From: Clostridium collagenovorans DSM 3089
GTDB taxonomy: Bacteria; Bacillota; Clostridia; Clostridiales; Clostridiaceae
NCBI RefSeq assembly: GCF_900130005.1
Contig: NZ_FQXP01000014.1
Location: 1-64,000 of the forward strand
DNA length: 64,000 nt
Direction: 5' to 3'
The notes beneath the pieces are model-generated. The model had not been told where the DNA came from, ran no database searches, and was given only the letters and a program-made list of their open reading frames with translations. This document shows, one piece after another, positions 1 to 8,549 of the stretch. The translations under genes were made by a program, and so were the position numbers. Each line of letters begins with the position of its first letter. Position 1 is the first letter of the stretch.

Positions 1-2
1 AA

Positions 3-78
3 TGGAGCTGGCAATAGGACTTGAACCTACAACCTGCTGATTACAAGTCAGCTGCTCTGCCAATTGAGCCATGCCAGC
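3..78 (-). tRNA. tRNA-Thr (anticodon TGU)
   Basis: Read on the minus strand, a full cloverleaf is visible: acceptor GCTGGCA pairs with TGCCAGC, the anticodon stem GCTGA/TCAGC holds loop CTTGTAA, and a GGTTCAA T-loop follows. CCA is encoded. It is the last of four tRNA genes in one minus-strand cluster. Confidence 0.95.
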
Positions 79-91
79 ATGTATTTTAAAA

Positions 92-168
92 TGGCGACCC
101 AGAAGGGACTCGAACCCTCGACCTCCGGCGTGACAGGCCGGCACTCTAACCAACTGAGCCACTGGGCC
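92..168 (-). tRNA. tRNA-Asp (anticodon GTC)
   Basis: On the minus strand the acceptor GGCCCAG pairs with CTGGGTC (one G-T pair). The anticodon stem CCGGC/GCCGG carries loop CTGTCAC, and the T-arm contains GGTTCGA. CCA is encoded. It lies 6 nt downstream of tRNA-Val in the same transcript. Confidence 0.95.
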
Positions 169-174
169 ATTATT

Positions 175-250
175 TGGTGGAAACAACAGGGATCGAACCT
201 GTGACCCTCTGCTTGTAAGGCAGATGCTCTCCCAGCTGAGCTATGCTTCC
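175..250 (-). tRNA. tRNA-Val (anticodon TAC)
   Basis: On the minus strand the acceptor GGAAGCA pairs with TGTTTCC. The anticodon stem TCTGC/GCAGA holds loop CTTACAA, giving anticodon TAC. CCA is encoded. It sits only 4 nt from tRNA-Glu, so the precursor must be processed from a polycistronic transcript. Confidence 0.95.
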
Positions 251-254
251 ATAA

Positions 255-329
255 TGGTGACTCCTAGGGGAATCGAACCCCTGTTACCACCGTGAAAGGG
301 TGGTGTCTTGACCGCTTGACCAAGGAGCC
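255..329 (-). tRNA. tRNA-Glu (anticodon TTC)
   Basis: On the minus strand the 5' end GGCTCCT pairs with AGGAGTC. The anticodon stem CCACC/GGTGG carries loop CTTTCAC, giving anticodon TTC. CCA is encoded. It is the first gene of the cluster and lies about 50 nt downstream of a strong promoter. Confidence 0.95.
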
Positions 330-379
330 ATATGTTTTCATCAGTTTTGCTGTTTGTGCTCAGCTCACTGACAAGGTAT

Positions 380-408
380 ATCTTATATTAAATTGAATCT
401 AAAGTCAA
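380..408 (-). promoter_or_regulatory. tRNA cluster promoter
   Basis: On the minus strand TTGACT (403-408) is followed by exactly 17 nt and TAAGAT (380-385), a near-consensus housekeeping promoter. It points at the four tRNA genes, with tRNA-Glu starting about 50 nt downstream. Confidence 0.8.
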
Positions 409-1256
409 CAACTTTTTCTCACTTTTTTACGTTTTTTTTTATTTTATATAACTTTTTCTATGTTTATATGACTTATAACCCTTGATTTATCTTACTTTGT
501 ACTTAATTAACACATTATTTATAATATCACATTTTTATAATTTTTGAAGGTTATGATACTTCGGATTATTCATTATTTGTGATAATATGTTATATTTTTC
601 TTCATTATTATTACGTATATTTATACTTTTAATTTAAATTTTTATTTAAATTATATCTTTAAAGTAACTAATAACCCTATGACCTATCATATTTTCTTTA
701 AATTAAATCCATATTCTAATAACTTATTACATATTTAACTTCATTATTCTATAAAAATATTATCAAAATTTATCTATTGCATAATAATATATTTTTAGAG
801 CTTAGGTATTATATTTATATTAAAAATGCCCTGTGTTCTATACTTTTTATTTCATATAGCCTCCATATTAATACAGTATATTTATATTAATATTCCTATG
901 TATTATCTAATTTAGATTGATTATGGCTATAATAAAAGATATTTATTAAGAATATATATTTTTGTAATTCTAAAGCTATATTATTTTTCTTTAGCTTCTG
1001 CTAAACTTATTAAAGTTATTAAAATAAAAATATTTTATTTATTATATATATTTTATTAAGTAAACTTATCTTACTTTGATGTTTTTGTAGTGAAATACTA
1101 AATTCTATAAAAATACTACAGTGTAGTTTTAATATTGCAAAGTATATATAGTGAAAATATATAATACCTACTATTAAATTTAGATACAAGTTGATTTAAA
1201 TATAATTTAGAAACTCAATTTATTATAAAGAATAGATTTAAGGAGCGTGATTAAAT
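409..1256. other. AT-rich intergenic stretch, no gene seen
   Basis: About 850 nt of very AT-rich sequence between the divergent tRNA promoter and the flavoprotein gene. I see no coding frame with a Shine-Dalgarno sequence, no clear hairpin and no recognisable RNA. Only an AAGGAG ribosome-binding site (1240-1245) for the next gene stands out. Confidence 0.6.
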
Positions 1257-2489
1257 TTGAAATATGATGTAATAGTAATTGGTGGTGGTGCTGCCGGTAT
1301 AGCCGCTGCTATAACTGCTAAAGACGCTGGTTGTAATGTAGCTATTTTAGAATCTACAGATAGAATCGGTAAAAAAATATTAACTACAGGTAATGGTAGA
1401 TGTAATATTTCTAATGAAAAAGCTGACGTAACTAGATACCATAGCGATAATACAGATTTCTTTAAAGACATAATAAGCAACTTTTCTTATAAAGATACAA
1501 TAGATTTTTTTGCATCAATAGGGTTGCATCTTAAGACCTTAGATAGCAATAAAATGTATCCTTTATCTCTTCAAGCTTCCTCTGTAGTAGATATATTTAG
1601 AATGGCACTTGAAGATAAGTCTATTGATATTTATTTTAATTCTAAAGTAAATAAAATAGAAAATAAAAATAATGTTTTTAAATTACATATTAATGAAGAG
1701 ATTTTCACCTGTGATAAACTTGTTTTATGCACTGGTGGTAAATCTTATCCTAAAACAGGTTCAGATGGTTCTGGGTACAAACTAGCTACCTCACTAGGCC
1801 ATAAAATCACTAATTTAATACCTTCCATTGTTCAAGTAAGACTTAATCATGATAGACTTAAAGCCTTGTCAGGTGTTAAATTTGATGGTGTAGCTAAAAT
1901 ATTAGTAAATGACAAATTAGTTCAAACTGAGGAAGGAGAAATCTTATTTACTGACTATGGTATATCAGGACCTCCTATTCTTCAACTGAGTAGAGTTGCA
2001 TCTTGTAGTACCCTATCTAAGAAGAATAAGGTTTCATTACAAGTTGATCTAATGCCTAGTATGGATGAAAAGGCTTTAAAAACCTTCATAGACAATCATT
2101 TAGGTACTTTTGGATATAGAAGTATACATGATTGCTTTATAGGCCTTATAAACAAAAAAATAATTGTACCGCTTTTGAGAGAAGCTGAAGTAGATGATAT
2201 CCATAAGCCAGCATGGGAAGTAACCTGGGAAGAAAAATGTAATATGCTTAAACTGCTTAAATCTTGGACCTTTGAAGTTACAGGTACTAATACCTTTAAT
2301 GATGCTCAAGTAACTGCTGGAGGCATAAATACAAAAGATATTAACCCTATTACCTTAGAGTCTAAGCTTGTTAAAAACTTATACTTTGCAGGAGAAGTTT
2401 TAGATGTAGATGGAGACTGTGGTGGTTTCAACTTACATTGGTGTTGGGCTTCAGGTATAAGAGTTGGAAAATCTGTATGTAACCATTAA
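1257..2489 (+). CDS. HI0933/YhiN-family FAD-dependent oxidoreductase
   Basis: A 410-residue flavoprotein of the HI0933 (YhiN/BaiN-like) family; the substrate of most members is unknown. The N-terminus has the dinucleotide-binding fingerprint IGGGAAGIAAA (about residues 8-18). It is followed by the family motif TTGNGRCNISN (residues 43-53). The C-terminus has GEVLDVDGDCGGFNLHW, the second FAD-contact motif of this family. Length is normal. The start is TTG: AAGGAG lies 11 nt upstream and no in-frame ATG precedes the first glycine motif. It is monocistronic or read together with the acetyltransferase 63 nt downstream. Family assignment is firm; physiological role is not known. Confidence 0.9.
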   Translation: MKYDVIVIGGGAAGIAAAITAKDAGCNVAILESTDRIGKKILTTGNGRCNISNEKADVTRYHSDNTDFFKDIISNFSYKDTIDFFASIGLHLKTLDSNKMYPLSLQASSVVDIFRMALEDKSIDIYFNSKVNKIENKNNVFKLHINEEIFTCDKLVLCTGGKSYPKTGSDGSGYKLATSLGHKITNLIPSIVQVRLNHDRLKALSGVKFDGVAKILVNDKLVQTEEGEILFTDYGISGPPILQLSRVASCSTLSKKNKVSLQVDLMPSMDEKALKTFIDNHLGTFGYRSIHDCFIGLINKKIIVPLLREAEVDDIHKPAWEVTWEEKCNMLKLLKSWTFEVTGTNTFNDAQVTAGGINTKDINPITLESKLVKNLYFAGEVLDVDGDCGGFNLHWCWASGIRVGKSVCNH

Positions 2490-2552
2490 AATTTAATGTA
2501 ATATTTGGTATAATATTCATGTCGAAACTTTAATTTAAAGGGGATTATATAT

Positions 2553-3059
2553 ATGAATATTATTATCAAAGAATTATCTAATGACTTATTTTTTGCTACT
2601 GCAAAAATGCTTACAGAGCTAATGAATTACCATAGAAAATTAACCAATGCTCCTAAGGAGTATTGGCAAACAAATGAAGAATCGGAAAAAACACTAAGAG
2701 AGTGGATAAATGAAGGTTCTATTTACAATATATTTTCAGATGAAACTCCAGTAGGTTTCTTTTATGTTAGACTTGGTGGCCAAAATGTAGCTTGGTTAGA
2801 AGATATGTTTATTTTAGAGGACTACAGAGGTAACGGTTTTGGTAAGTTTGCAATGAAAAAACTAGATGAATTAATGATTGAAAAGAAAGTGGTTGCAATG
2901 TTTGTAGATGTTATACCTAGAAATACAAGCGCAATAAAGTTGTATAAAGAATGTGGATTTGATCATTTAAATCTAATTCAGTTAAGAAAGAATTATGATG
3001 AAAAACTAAACAAAGATGAAAACATTGATATATTAGGCTTTGATTTTAAAAAATATTAA
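2553..3059 (+). CDS. GNAT-family N-acetyltransferase
   Basis: A 168-residue single-domain GNAT acetyltransferase that would transfer acetyl from acetyl-CoA to an amine; the substrate cannot be read from the sequence. The acetyl-CoA pyrophosphate-binding motif A is YRGNGFGKFAMKKL (near residues 91-104), preceded by the typical LEDMFILEDY strand. NTSAIKLYKECGF near residues 129-141 is motif B. The ATG is preceded by AAAGGGG. A TATAAT box at 2509-2514 suggests its own promoter. It converges on the sugar ABC transporter operon, with a long inverted repeat between. Confidence 0.88.
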   Translation: MNIIIKELSNDLFFATAKMLTELMNYHRKLTNAPKEYWQTNEESEKTLREWINEGSIYNIFSDETPVGFFYVRLGGQNVAWLEDMFILEDYRGNGFGKFAMKKLDELMIEKKVVAMFVDVIPRNTSAIKLYKECGFDHLNLIQLRKNYDEKLNKDENIDILGFDFKKY

Positions 3060-3061
3060 AG

Positions 3062-3160
3062 AAAATACCTTACTGAAAGTGTATCTTCTCTTTATGATTT
3101 ATAGTTATAATAAATATAACTATTATCCTAAAGTGATGATATTCATCAGTAAGGTATTTT
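3062..3160. repeat. 99-nt imperfect palindrome, probable bidirectional terminator
   Basis: The outer arms AAAATACCTTACTGA (3062-3076) and TCAGTAAGGTATTTT (3146-3160) are perfect complements of 15 nt. The centre has a second perfect hairpin, ATAGTTATA/TATAACTAT (3101-3109 and 3115-3123). The sequence between is also partly complementary, so the whole region can fold as one long arm. It lies between convergent genes and ends in T-runs on both strands, which fits a bidirectional terminator. Confidence 0.7.
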
Positions 3161-3167
3161 TTATATA

Positions 3168-4535
3168 TTATTCGCCAAATGATTTCTTAGCTTCATCTAA
3201 AGCTTTTCTTGTATTTTGTTCTGCTTCATTAAGAGCATCCTTAGTTGATTTTTCCCCAAGGATTATTTGTTTTAATGCTTTATCCATATTTTCGTGGATT
3301 GAATATCCATTTAAAACCTTAGGGTCACAGTATCCGTAATCAAATTCTTTAACAGCTTCACCCTTAGCTGGATTTTCTTTTTCAACATATTCTTTAAATT
3401 CTTTTGAGTTTAAAACAGATTTTCTTAAAGGTAAGTATCCTGATTTTGTACCCCAAGTTAATTGATTTTCATCTTCCATAAAGAATTTAATAAATTCAAA
3501 AGCAGCTAATTTTTCTTCTGCTGAAGGTGTATTGAAGATTGTAACATCTGTACCAGAGAATAATGCAGCTTTTTCTTTTCCTTCTGGTAAAACAGCTGTT
3601 TTGAAGTTAACATTTCCACCTTCACAAGCTTTAATTATATCAGGTAATGCAGAAATAGAAGATATACCCATAGCTAATTCTCCTCTTCCTAATGGACCTG
3701 TTATGTATTTTTCTTCATCTAATATTTTAGCTGAACCATCTTTAACCATACCAGATAAGAAATCAAATGCCTTTTCTGTTTCTGGTGAGTTAAATAATAT
3801 TTGATCCTTATCTTCATCAATTAAATGACCACCTGCTTGTTCAACCCAGAAACTTGAGTCTATACCAACAGATGTATTAAGTCCTAAACCTTGAATATCA
3901 TTCTTACCATCTTTGTCTTTATCTATAGTTAATTTTTCTGCTGCTGCTTTAAGCTCGTCCCAGTTACTTGGAACTGCAACTCCATTTTCTTTTAATATAT
4001 CGTCATTGTAAAATAATAAATAAGTTCCTTTATTAAATGGTAAAGAATGATGTTTTCCATTCCACATACCATTATCTCTTAAGAACTCAGGAATGTCTTT
4101 CCAAACTTCATCCTTAAATCCTATCTTTTCATTTTCAATGTAAGGATTCAAATCTTCAACTAAATCATTTTTTACATAAGCAGTTAATCTATTTGGATAG
4201 ATCATTGCTAATGCTGGTAATTGATTAGATTTAGACGCTCCCTCAAGTTTTGAGAATAACTCTTTATAATGTCCTTGATAAACTAAATTAACAGTTATTT
4301 TACCCTCATTTTTCTTGTTAAACTTATCTGCTATTTCTTGTAATGCCTTTTCATTTTCACCTGTCATTGCATGCCAAAACTCTATGCTTACAGGATCCTT
4401 AATTTCAGTTGCAATAGTAGTCTTTGCTTCGTCTTTTGGTTGCTCTGATTTCGCACTTGCACCATTGCCGCAACCAAATAAGCTAAGTGTTAATACACAT
4501 GAAGCTATTAATGCAGTTAGTTTTTTTAATTTCAT
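3168..4535 (-). CDS. Sugar-type ABC transporter substrate-binding lipoprotein
   Basis: A 455-residue family-1 extracellular solute-binding protein (UgpB/MalE type) that would capture a sugar or glycerophospho-compound outside the membrane. The signal peptide (about residues 1-22) ends in the lipobox LFGC, so it should be lipid-anchored at Cys22. IEFWHAMTG near residue 52 is the usual first strand of this fold. The gene is the last of four in a minus-strand operon (ATPase, two permeases, binding protein). AGGAGG precedes the ATG. The substrate is not determined by the sequence; glycerol-3-phosphate and oligosaccharides are both possible. Confidence 0.9.
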   Translation of the reverse strand: MKLKKLTALIASCVLTLSLFGCGNGASAKSEQPKDEAKTTIATEIKDPVSIEFWHAMTGENEKALQEIADKFNKKNEGKITVNLVYQGHYKELFSKLEGASKSNQLPALAMIYPNRLTAYVKNDLVEDLNPYIENEKIGFKDEVWKDIPEFLRDNGMWNGKHHSLPFNKGTYLLFYNDDILKENGVAVPSNWDELKAAAEKLTIDKDKDGKNDIQGLGLNTSVGIDSSFWVEQAGGHLIDEDKDQILFNSPETEKAFDFLSGMVKDGSAKILDEEKYITGPLGRGELAMGISSISALPDIIKACEGGNVNFKTAVLPEGKEKAALFSGTDVTIFNTPSAEEKLAAFEFIKFFMEDENQLTWGTKSGYLPLRKSVLNSKEFKEYVEKENPAKGEAVKEFDYGYCDPKVLNGYSIHENMDKALKQIILGEKSTKDALNEAEQNTRKALDEAKKSFGE

Positions 4536-4567
4536 AAAAATCTCCTCCTAAATTTATATATAAAGGT

Positions 4568-5386
4568 TTATCCTTTTATACCTGACTTTGTCATACCAGA
4601 AATAATGTATTTTTGAAGAAAAAAGTATATTATAAGTATTGGTATTATTACTATGGTACTGGCAGCCATAAGCAAGTTATAATTACCACCTGCCTCTGAA
4701 GTAAAGTTCATTATCCCAACAGGTAAAGTACGCATATTAGGTAAATTAGTAACTATTAAAGGCCATAGGAACTCATTCCAACTATTAACTATCTTAAGAA
4801 GTGCTATAGTTATTAAAGCTGGTTTTGCTACTGGTACCATAATCCTCCACAAAAATCTAAAATCACTACAGCCATCCAATTTAGCTGCATGATAAAGTGA
4901 ACTTGGTATTGTTAAGAAGAATTGTCTTAACAAAAATATTGAGAATACGCTTATGGTCCATGGTACTGTTAATCCAGCGTAAGTATTTATCCAACCAAGC
5001 TTAGCTATAGTTATATAATTTGGTATTAGTGTAAGTTCACCTGGAACCATCATAGTACCTATCAAAATAGAAAATATTAAATCCCTACCCCAGAAGTTCA
5101 TCTTTGAAAAAGCAAAGGCTGCTAATATAGTTGTAATCAATGTTCCTATAGTAACTATAGCTGCTATTATTACACTATTAAAAAAATATCTTGCTATTGG
5201 TATTTGTGTTGCAACATCTAAATAATTAGAGAATTGCACTGTCCTTGGAATAAACTCTGGCGGCATTTTAAATACTTCACTCAATGGCTTTAATGATGTG
5301 CTTATCATCCAAATGAAAGGTAACAAGGTTATAATACATCCCAGTATTATAACTACATATGTAATAAATTTACAAACCTTATTCAT
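4568..5386 (-). CDS. Sugar ABC transporter permease, MalG/UgpE type
   Basis: A 272-residue inner-membrane permease with six predicted helices. The EAA loop, which contacts the ATPase, appears as AAKLDGCSDFRFLWRIMVPV (about residues 187-206). N-terminal WMISTSLKP is typical of the MalG side. I place the start at the ATG at 5386: GGAGG is 9 nt upstream, whereas the ATG at 5392 leaves only 3 nt. It sits between the other permease (gap about 26 nt) and the binding protein in one operon. Confidence 0.9.
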   Translation of the reverse strand: MNKVCKFITYVVIILGCIITLLPFIWMISTSLKPLSEVFKMPPEFIPRTVQFSNYLDVATQIPIARYFFNSVIIAAIVTIGTLITTILAAFAFSKMNFWGRDLIFSILIGTMMVPGELTLIPNYITIAKLGWINTYAGLTVPWTISVFSIFLLRQFFLTIPSSLYHAAKLDGCSDFRFLWRIMVPVAKPALITIALLKIVNSWNEFLWPLIVTNLPNMRTLPVGIMNFTSEAGGNYNLLMAASTIVIIPILIIYFFLQKYIISGMTKSGIKG

Positions 5387-5412
5387 GGTCATAGTCCTCC
5401 CTTATTAAATCC

Positions 5413-6309
5413 TTAATCATAATTAACTTTTTTCTTGCCAATTCTAAATTGAATGAAGTTTAAAGTTAATATAATTAAGAACAATATTAAAGCCGCTGCC
5501 GAAGCAACACCATATTGATAGTGATTGTTAAATTTGTTATAAATGTAATACACCATAGTTAAACAACTATTTAAAGGGCCTGGTTGTTTATCAAATAATG
5601 CAAAAACCTCTCCAAATACCTTAAAAGAATTTATGGTGGTAATTATGCACACAAAAAATATAGTTGGAGATAACAGGGGTAAGGTAATACTCTTGACCCT
5701 TTGAAAGAAATTAGCTCCATCTATTTTTGCGGCTAAATTATATTGTTCATCAACATTTTGGAGTCCAGATAAAAATACTATTATGTTATATCCAAGACCT
5801 TTCCATATGCTTACTATTATTAAACTCACCATAGCCCACTTTGGATCGGAAATCCACTTTATAGAATCTATTCCTATGAAGTTTAAGAAACAGTTTAAAA
5901 TACCATAGTCACTATGAAAAATCCATCTCCACACCATAGATATTGCTATTGTAGAAGTTATAAAAGGTAAAAAATATATACTTCTAAATAGTTTTTTAAA
6001 TTTAATATTTCTATTAAGCAGTATAGCTATAAATAGTGAAATTAAAATAGATATAGGTGTTACAAATAATACATATATAAAGGTATTCTTAAGTGCAATC
6101 CAAAAATCTGCATCATTAATCAAGTAAGAAAAATTATCTAATCCTCTAGCAAATACTATATCTTTTTGGTAGTTATACTTACTATAAAAACTCATATCAA
6201 AAGTTTTTATAATGGGATAAATATAGAAAACTGATATTATTATAAGAACAGGCAATAAATATAAAATTCCTCTTAAAAAAGACTTATAATTCTTATCCCT
6301 ATTAATCAT
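5413..6309 (-). CDS. Sugar ABC transporter permease, MalF/UgpA type
   Basis: A 298-residue permease with six predicted membrane segments; it forms the heterodimeric channel with the MalG-type partner encoded next. The EAA loop is AAKIDGANFFQRVKSITLPL (about residues 192-211). The N-terminal segment YLLPVLIIISVFYIYPII is the first helix. The ATG overlaps the end of the ATPase gene by 8 nt, which implies translational coupling. Confidence 0.9.
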   Translation of the reverse strand: MINRDKNYKSFLRGILYLLPVLIIISVFYIYPIIKTFDMSFYSKYNYQKDIVFARGLDNFSYLINDADFWIALKNTFIYVLFVTPISILISLFIAILLNRNIKFKKLFRSIYFLPFITSTIAISMVWRWIFHSDYGILNCFLNFIGIDSIKWISDPKWAMVSLIIVSIWKGLGYNIIVFLSGLQNVDEQYNLAAKIDGANFFQRVKSITLPLLSPTIFFVCIITTINSFKVFGEVFALFDKQPGPLNSCLTMVYYIYNKFNNHYQYGVASAAALILFLIILTLNFIQFRIGKKKVNYD

Positions 6310-7387
6310 AACTTAGATTATCCCCAGTCTTAGAATCAAAGAATACTAACCTATTTGGCTTTATACCAATATATACATTAGTCATTTTGTCTGGAATAGT
6401 ATCATATGTAGTAACCACCTTTATAGCAGTATCACCTACTTTTATTTTTAATATTGTATCCTTACCTAAATTCTCAATAAATTCTATATTTGCTTCTATT
6501 GAATTTTCAAAATATGTTTCACTAATTATAAAGTCTTCACACCTAATTCCAATATTTAAATCTTTCATATCAGCAGGAATATTAACAGTATTTATAAAGT
6601 TACTTAACTTAAAATCCTTATTAAATAATCTTATAGAATCCTCTTTTTTATTAACATCGCAATGAATTATATTAATAGGAGGATTTCCAAGAAAGCTTCC
6701 TACAAATAAATTTTTAGGATTTTTATATAATTTGCTTGGCAAATCATATTGTTGTAATACTCCGTCCTTTAATAAAACTATCTTATCTGAAATACTCATA
6801 GCTTCTTCTTGATCATGAGTAACAAAAATAGTTGTTATCTTAAGCTCACTTTGTATCCTTTTTATCTCTTCTCTCATTTCAACTCTTAATCTAGCATCCA
6901 AATTTGATAAAGGCTCGTCCAACAATAATATTTCTGGCTCCTTAACTAATGCCCTAGCAATAGCCACCCTTTGTTGTTGTCCACCTGAAAGTTGAGAGGG
7001 TTTTCTTTTAAGAAGTTCCTCTATCTTAACTAAGGAACTTATCTTATGAACCTTGTCCTTAATTTCTTTTTTAGGCAACTTCTTTAATTTTAATGGGAAA
7101 GCTATGTTATCATAAACACTCATATGTGGATATAGAGCATAGTTTTGAAAAACCATTCCTATATTTCTTTTCTCAGGAGCTATGTCATCTATAACTTTTT
7201 CATCGAAATAAATGTGTCCCTCACTCGGTTTATGTATTCCAGCTATAGTAAAAATCGTTGTACTTTTACCGCAGCCACTTGGCCCTAATAAGCTTACTAA
7301 TTCACCAGATTTAATTTCAATATTCAAATCTTTCACGGCAGAAAAATCCTTAAATCTCACTGAAAGGTTCTCTATTCTTAAATCCAT
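6302..7387 (-). CDS. Sugar ABC transporter ATPase, MsmK/UgpC type
   Basis: A 361-residue ATP-binding subunit with all core motifs: Walker A GPSGCGKST (near residue 36), Q-loop NYALYPHMS, signature LSGGQQQR, Walker B ILLLDEP and the H-loop VTHDQEEA. A C-terminal extension of about 125 residues is the TOBE/OB domain of the MalK/UgpC group (carbohydrate uptake CUT1). It is the first gene of the operon, preceded by AAGGAG. That it serves the two downstream permeases is inferred from position. Confidence 0.93.
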   Translation of the reverse strand: MDLRIENLSVRFKDFSAVKDLNIEIKSGELVSLLGPSGCGKSTTIFTIAGIHKPSEGHIYFDEKVIDDIAPEKRNIGMVFQNYALYPHMSVYDNIAFPLKLKKLPKKEIKDKVHKISSLVKIEELLKRKPSQLSGGQQQRVAIARALVKEPEILLLDEPLSNLDARLRVEMREEIKRIQSELKITTIFVTHDQEEAMSISDKIVLLKDGVLQQYDLPSKLYKNPKNLFVGSFLGNPPINIIHCDVNKKEDSIRLFNKDFKLSNFINTVNIPADMKDLNIGIRCEDFIISETYFENSIEANIEFIENLGKDTILKIKVGDTAIKVVTTYDTIPDKMTNVYIGIKPNRLVFFDSKTGDNLSYD

Positions 7388-7440
7388 AAAACTCCTTCTT
7401 TCATAATATGTTTATCTTTTTTTATATTATTTACCTTGTG

Positions 7441-7473
7441 AACTTCATATACTCTTTAAGTACCTATGAAGTT
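7441..7473 (-). promoter_or_regulatory. Inverted repeat upstream of sugar ABC operon
   Basis: AACTTCATA (7441-7449) and TATGAAGTT (7465-7473) are perfect 9-nt inverted repeats separated by 15 nt, within the 96-nt gap before the ATPase gene. On the minus strand TTGACT (7478-7483) lies just upstream, so the repeat could be an operator over the promoter. There is no T-tract, so a terminator is less likely. Confidence 0.35.
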
Positions 7474-7483
7474 TATGAGTCAA

Positions 7484-8047
7484 TTAAATATCTAGTATTT
7501 GATGAATATTATCTATATTAGAAGTATCAACCCCTACTATAGGTATATTTAAGTTGTTTTCCTCTAAAAGTCCCTTTATTTCTTCTATGAAAACTCCACT
7601 TTCTTCTACCATCTCTAAGCTGGCTAACATGTCATTCAGATTATGATTATGAGAAAACTCTCCATACCATTTTCCACTGCAAGTTAAATTCACTCCACAA
7701 CTAGGGCTACCATTAACCCCTAAAATTCCTATTATATTAAATCCATTTTTACTATAATCTCTTATTTCATTTAACACAGGATTTAACATTTCTCTACTCA
7801 TATCTCTGAAATGAGGTGTATCAAACTGTTCCTTTACATGTCCCCATCTTCTACAACCATAGATTTTCATTTCAGGACATGGTAATTGTATAATCCCAAT
7901 ATCATTTTTAATTAAATTCATAATAAGATTTTTCTTTTTCTCTTCAAAGTTTTTATTATATTCATTAAAATTTTCAACCTTAGACTTACAATTTAAAAAA
8001 CAATGGCATACTAGAATAATTTTTTTATTACAATTTAAATTTTCCAT
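7484..8047 (-). CDS. TudS-related putative desulfidase (CD3072/DUF523-like)
   Basis: A 187-residue protein resembling the TudS/DUF523 family, whose characterised member removes sulfur from thiouracil with an iron-sulfur cluster. Conserved cysteines are visible in VCHCFLNCKSK near the N-terminus, in CPEMKIYGCRRWG and in GSPSCGVNLTC; these could bind a cluster. I chose the ATG at 8047 over the GTG at 8059 because GGAG ends 6 nt before it and overlaps that GTG. It may be cotranscribed with the sugar importer downstream. The substrate is unknown. Confidence 0.75.
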   Translation of the reverse strand: MENLNCNKKIILVCHCFLNCKSKVENFNEYNKNFEEKKKNLIMNLIKNDIGIIQLPCPEMKIYGCRRWGHVKEQFDTPHFRDMSREMLNPVLNEIRDYSKNGFNIIGILGVNGSPSCGVNLTCSGKWYGEFSHNHNLNDMLASLEMVEESGVFIEEIKGLLEENNLNIPIVGVDTSNIDNIHQILDI

Positions 8048-8189
8048 GAATTTCTCCACTCTTTATAAAATTTTTTAAATATTTTGCAAACTTAAGTATA
8101 ATCCTACTTGAATTTTATTTCAAATTTGTATTTTCAATAGTAAATCACTGTTCTATTTAAAAATTCCATAGCATTTTTAGACAATATAA

Positions 8190-8215
8190 AAGGACTGTTC
8201 TTTTGAACAGTCCTT
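8190..8215 (-). terminator. Intrinsic terminator
   Basis: AAGGACTGTTC, a four-base loop, then GAACAGTCCTT. On the minus strand it is followed by TTTTATATT, so it ends the DUF1858 transcript. Confidence 0.85.
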
Positions 8216-8262
8216 AATGTGTACTATTTTAATTTCTTATGTTATTTGGATAATATATAAAT

Positions 8263-8454
8263 TTATATATTAGCATTTAATTCAAGTAATAATTTTTCTA
8301 AGTCTATACCATGAACAGCTACAGCTTCTTCTAATGTTTCCATTTGAGCTGATGGACACCCAACGCATCCCATTCCACAGTTCATAAGCACTTCAATACT
8401 AGATGGATATTGTTTTATTATTTCACCAATTGTCATATCCTTAGTAATTTTCAT
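8263..8454 (-). CDS. DUF1858 small redox-disulfide protein
   Basis: A 63-residue protein matching DUF1858, described as a hybrid-cluster-associated redox disulfide domain. It opens with KITKDMTIGEIIKQYP, then CGMGCVGCP, where cysteines could form a disulfide or bind metal. The ATG at 8454 is 8 nt after GGAGG (8463-8467); the GTG at 8463 overlaps that site and is rejected. The gene has its own terminator. The link to hybrid cluster protein is a family generalisation; hcp itself is 15 kb away in this window. Confidence 0.85.
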   Translation of the reverse strand: MKITKDMTIGEIIKQYPSSIEVLMNCGMGCVGCPSAQMETLEEAVAVHGIDLEKLLLELNANI

Positions 8455-8549
8455 ATATTGCACCTCCGATACATATGTATTTAAAATATTATAGAATAAT
8501 CCCTATATATTTACTATACACATTTTAACCAGAATTTCAATTATAATTC

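Noticed and set aside
2520..2526. TGTCGAA, a Spo0A-box match, near the GNAT promoter
   Set aside because: A 7-nt match is expected several times by chance in 64 kb and there is no second box.
3040..3339. Plus-strand frame of 99 codons
   Set aside because: Overlaps the end of the GNAT gene, the palindrome and the antisense of the binding-protein gene; no ribosome-binding site.
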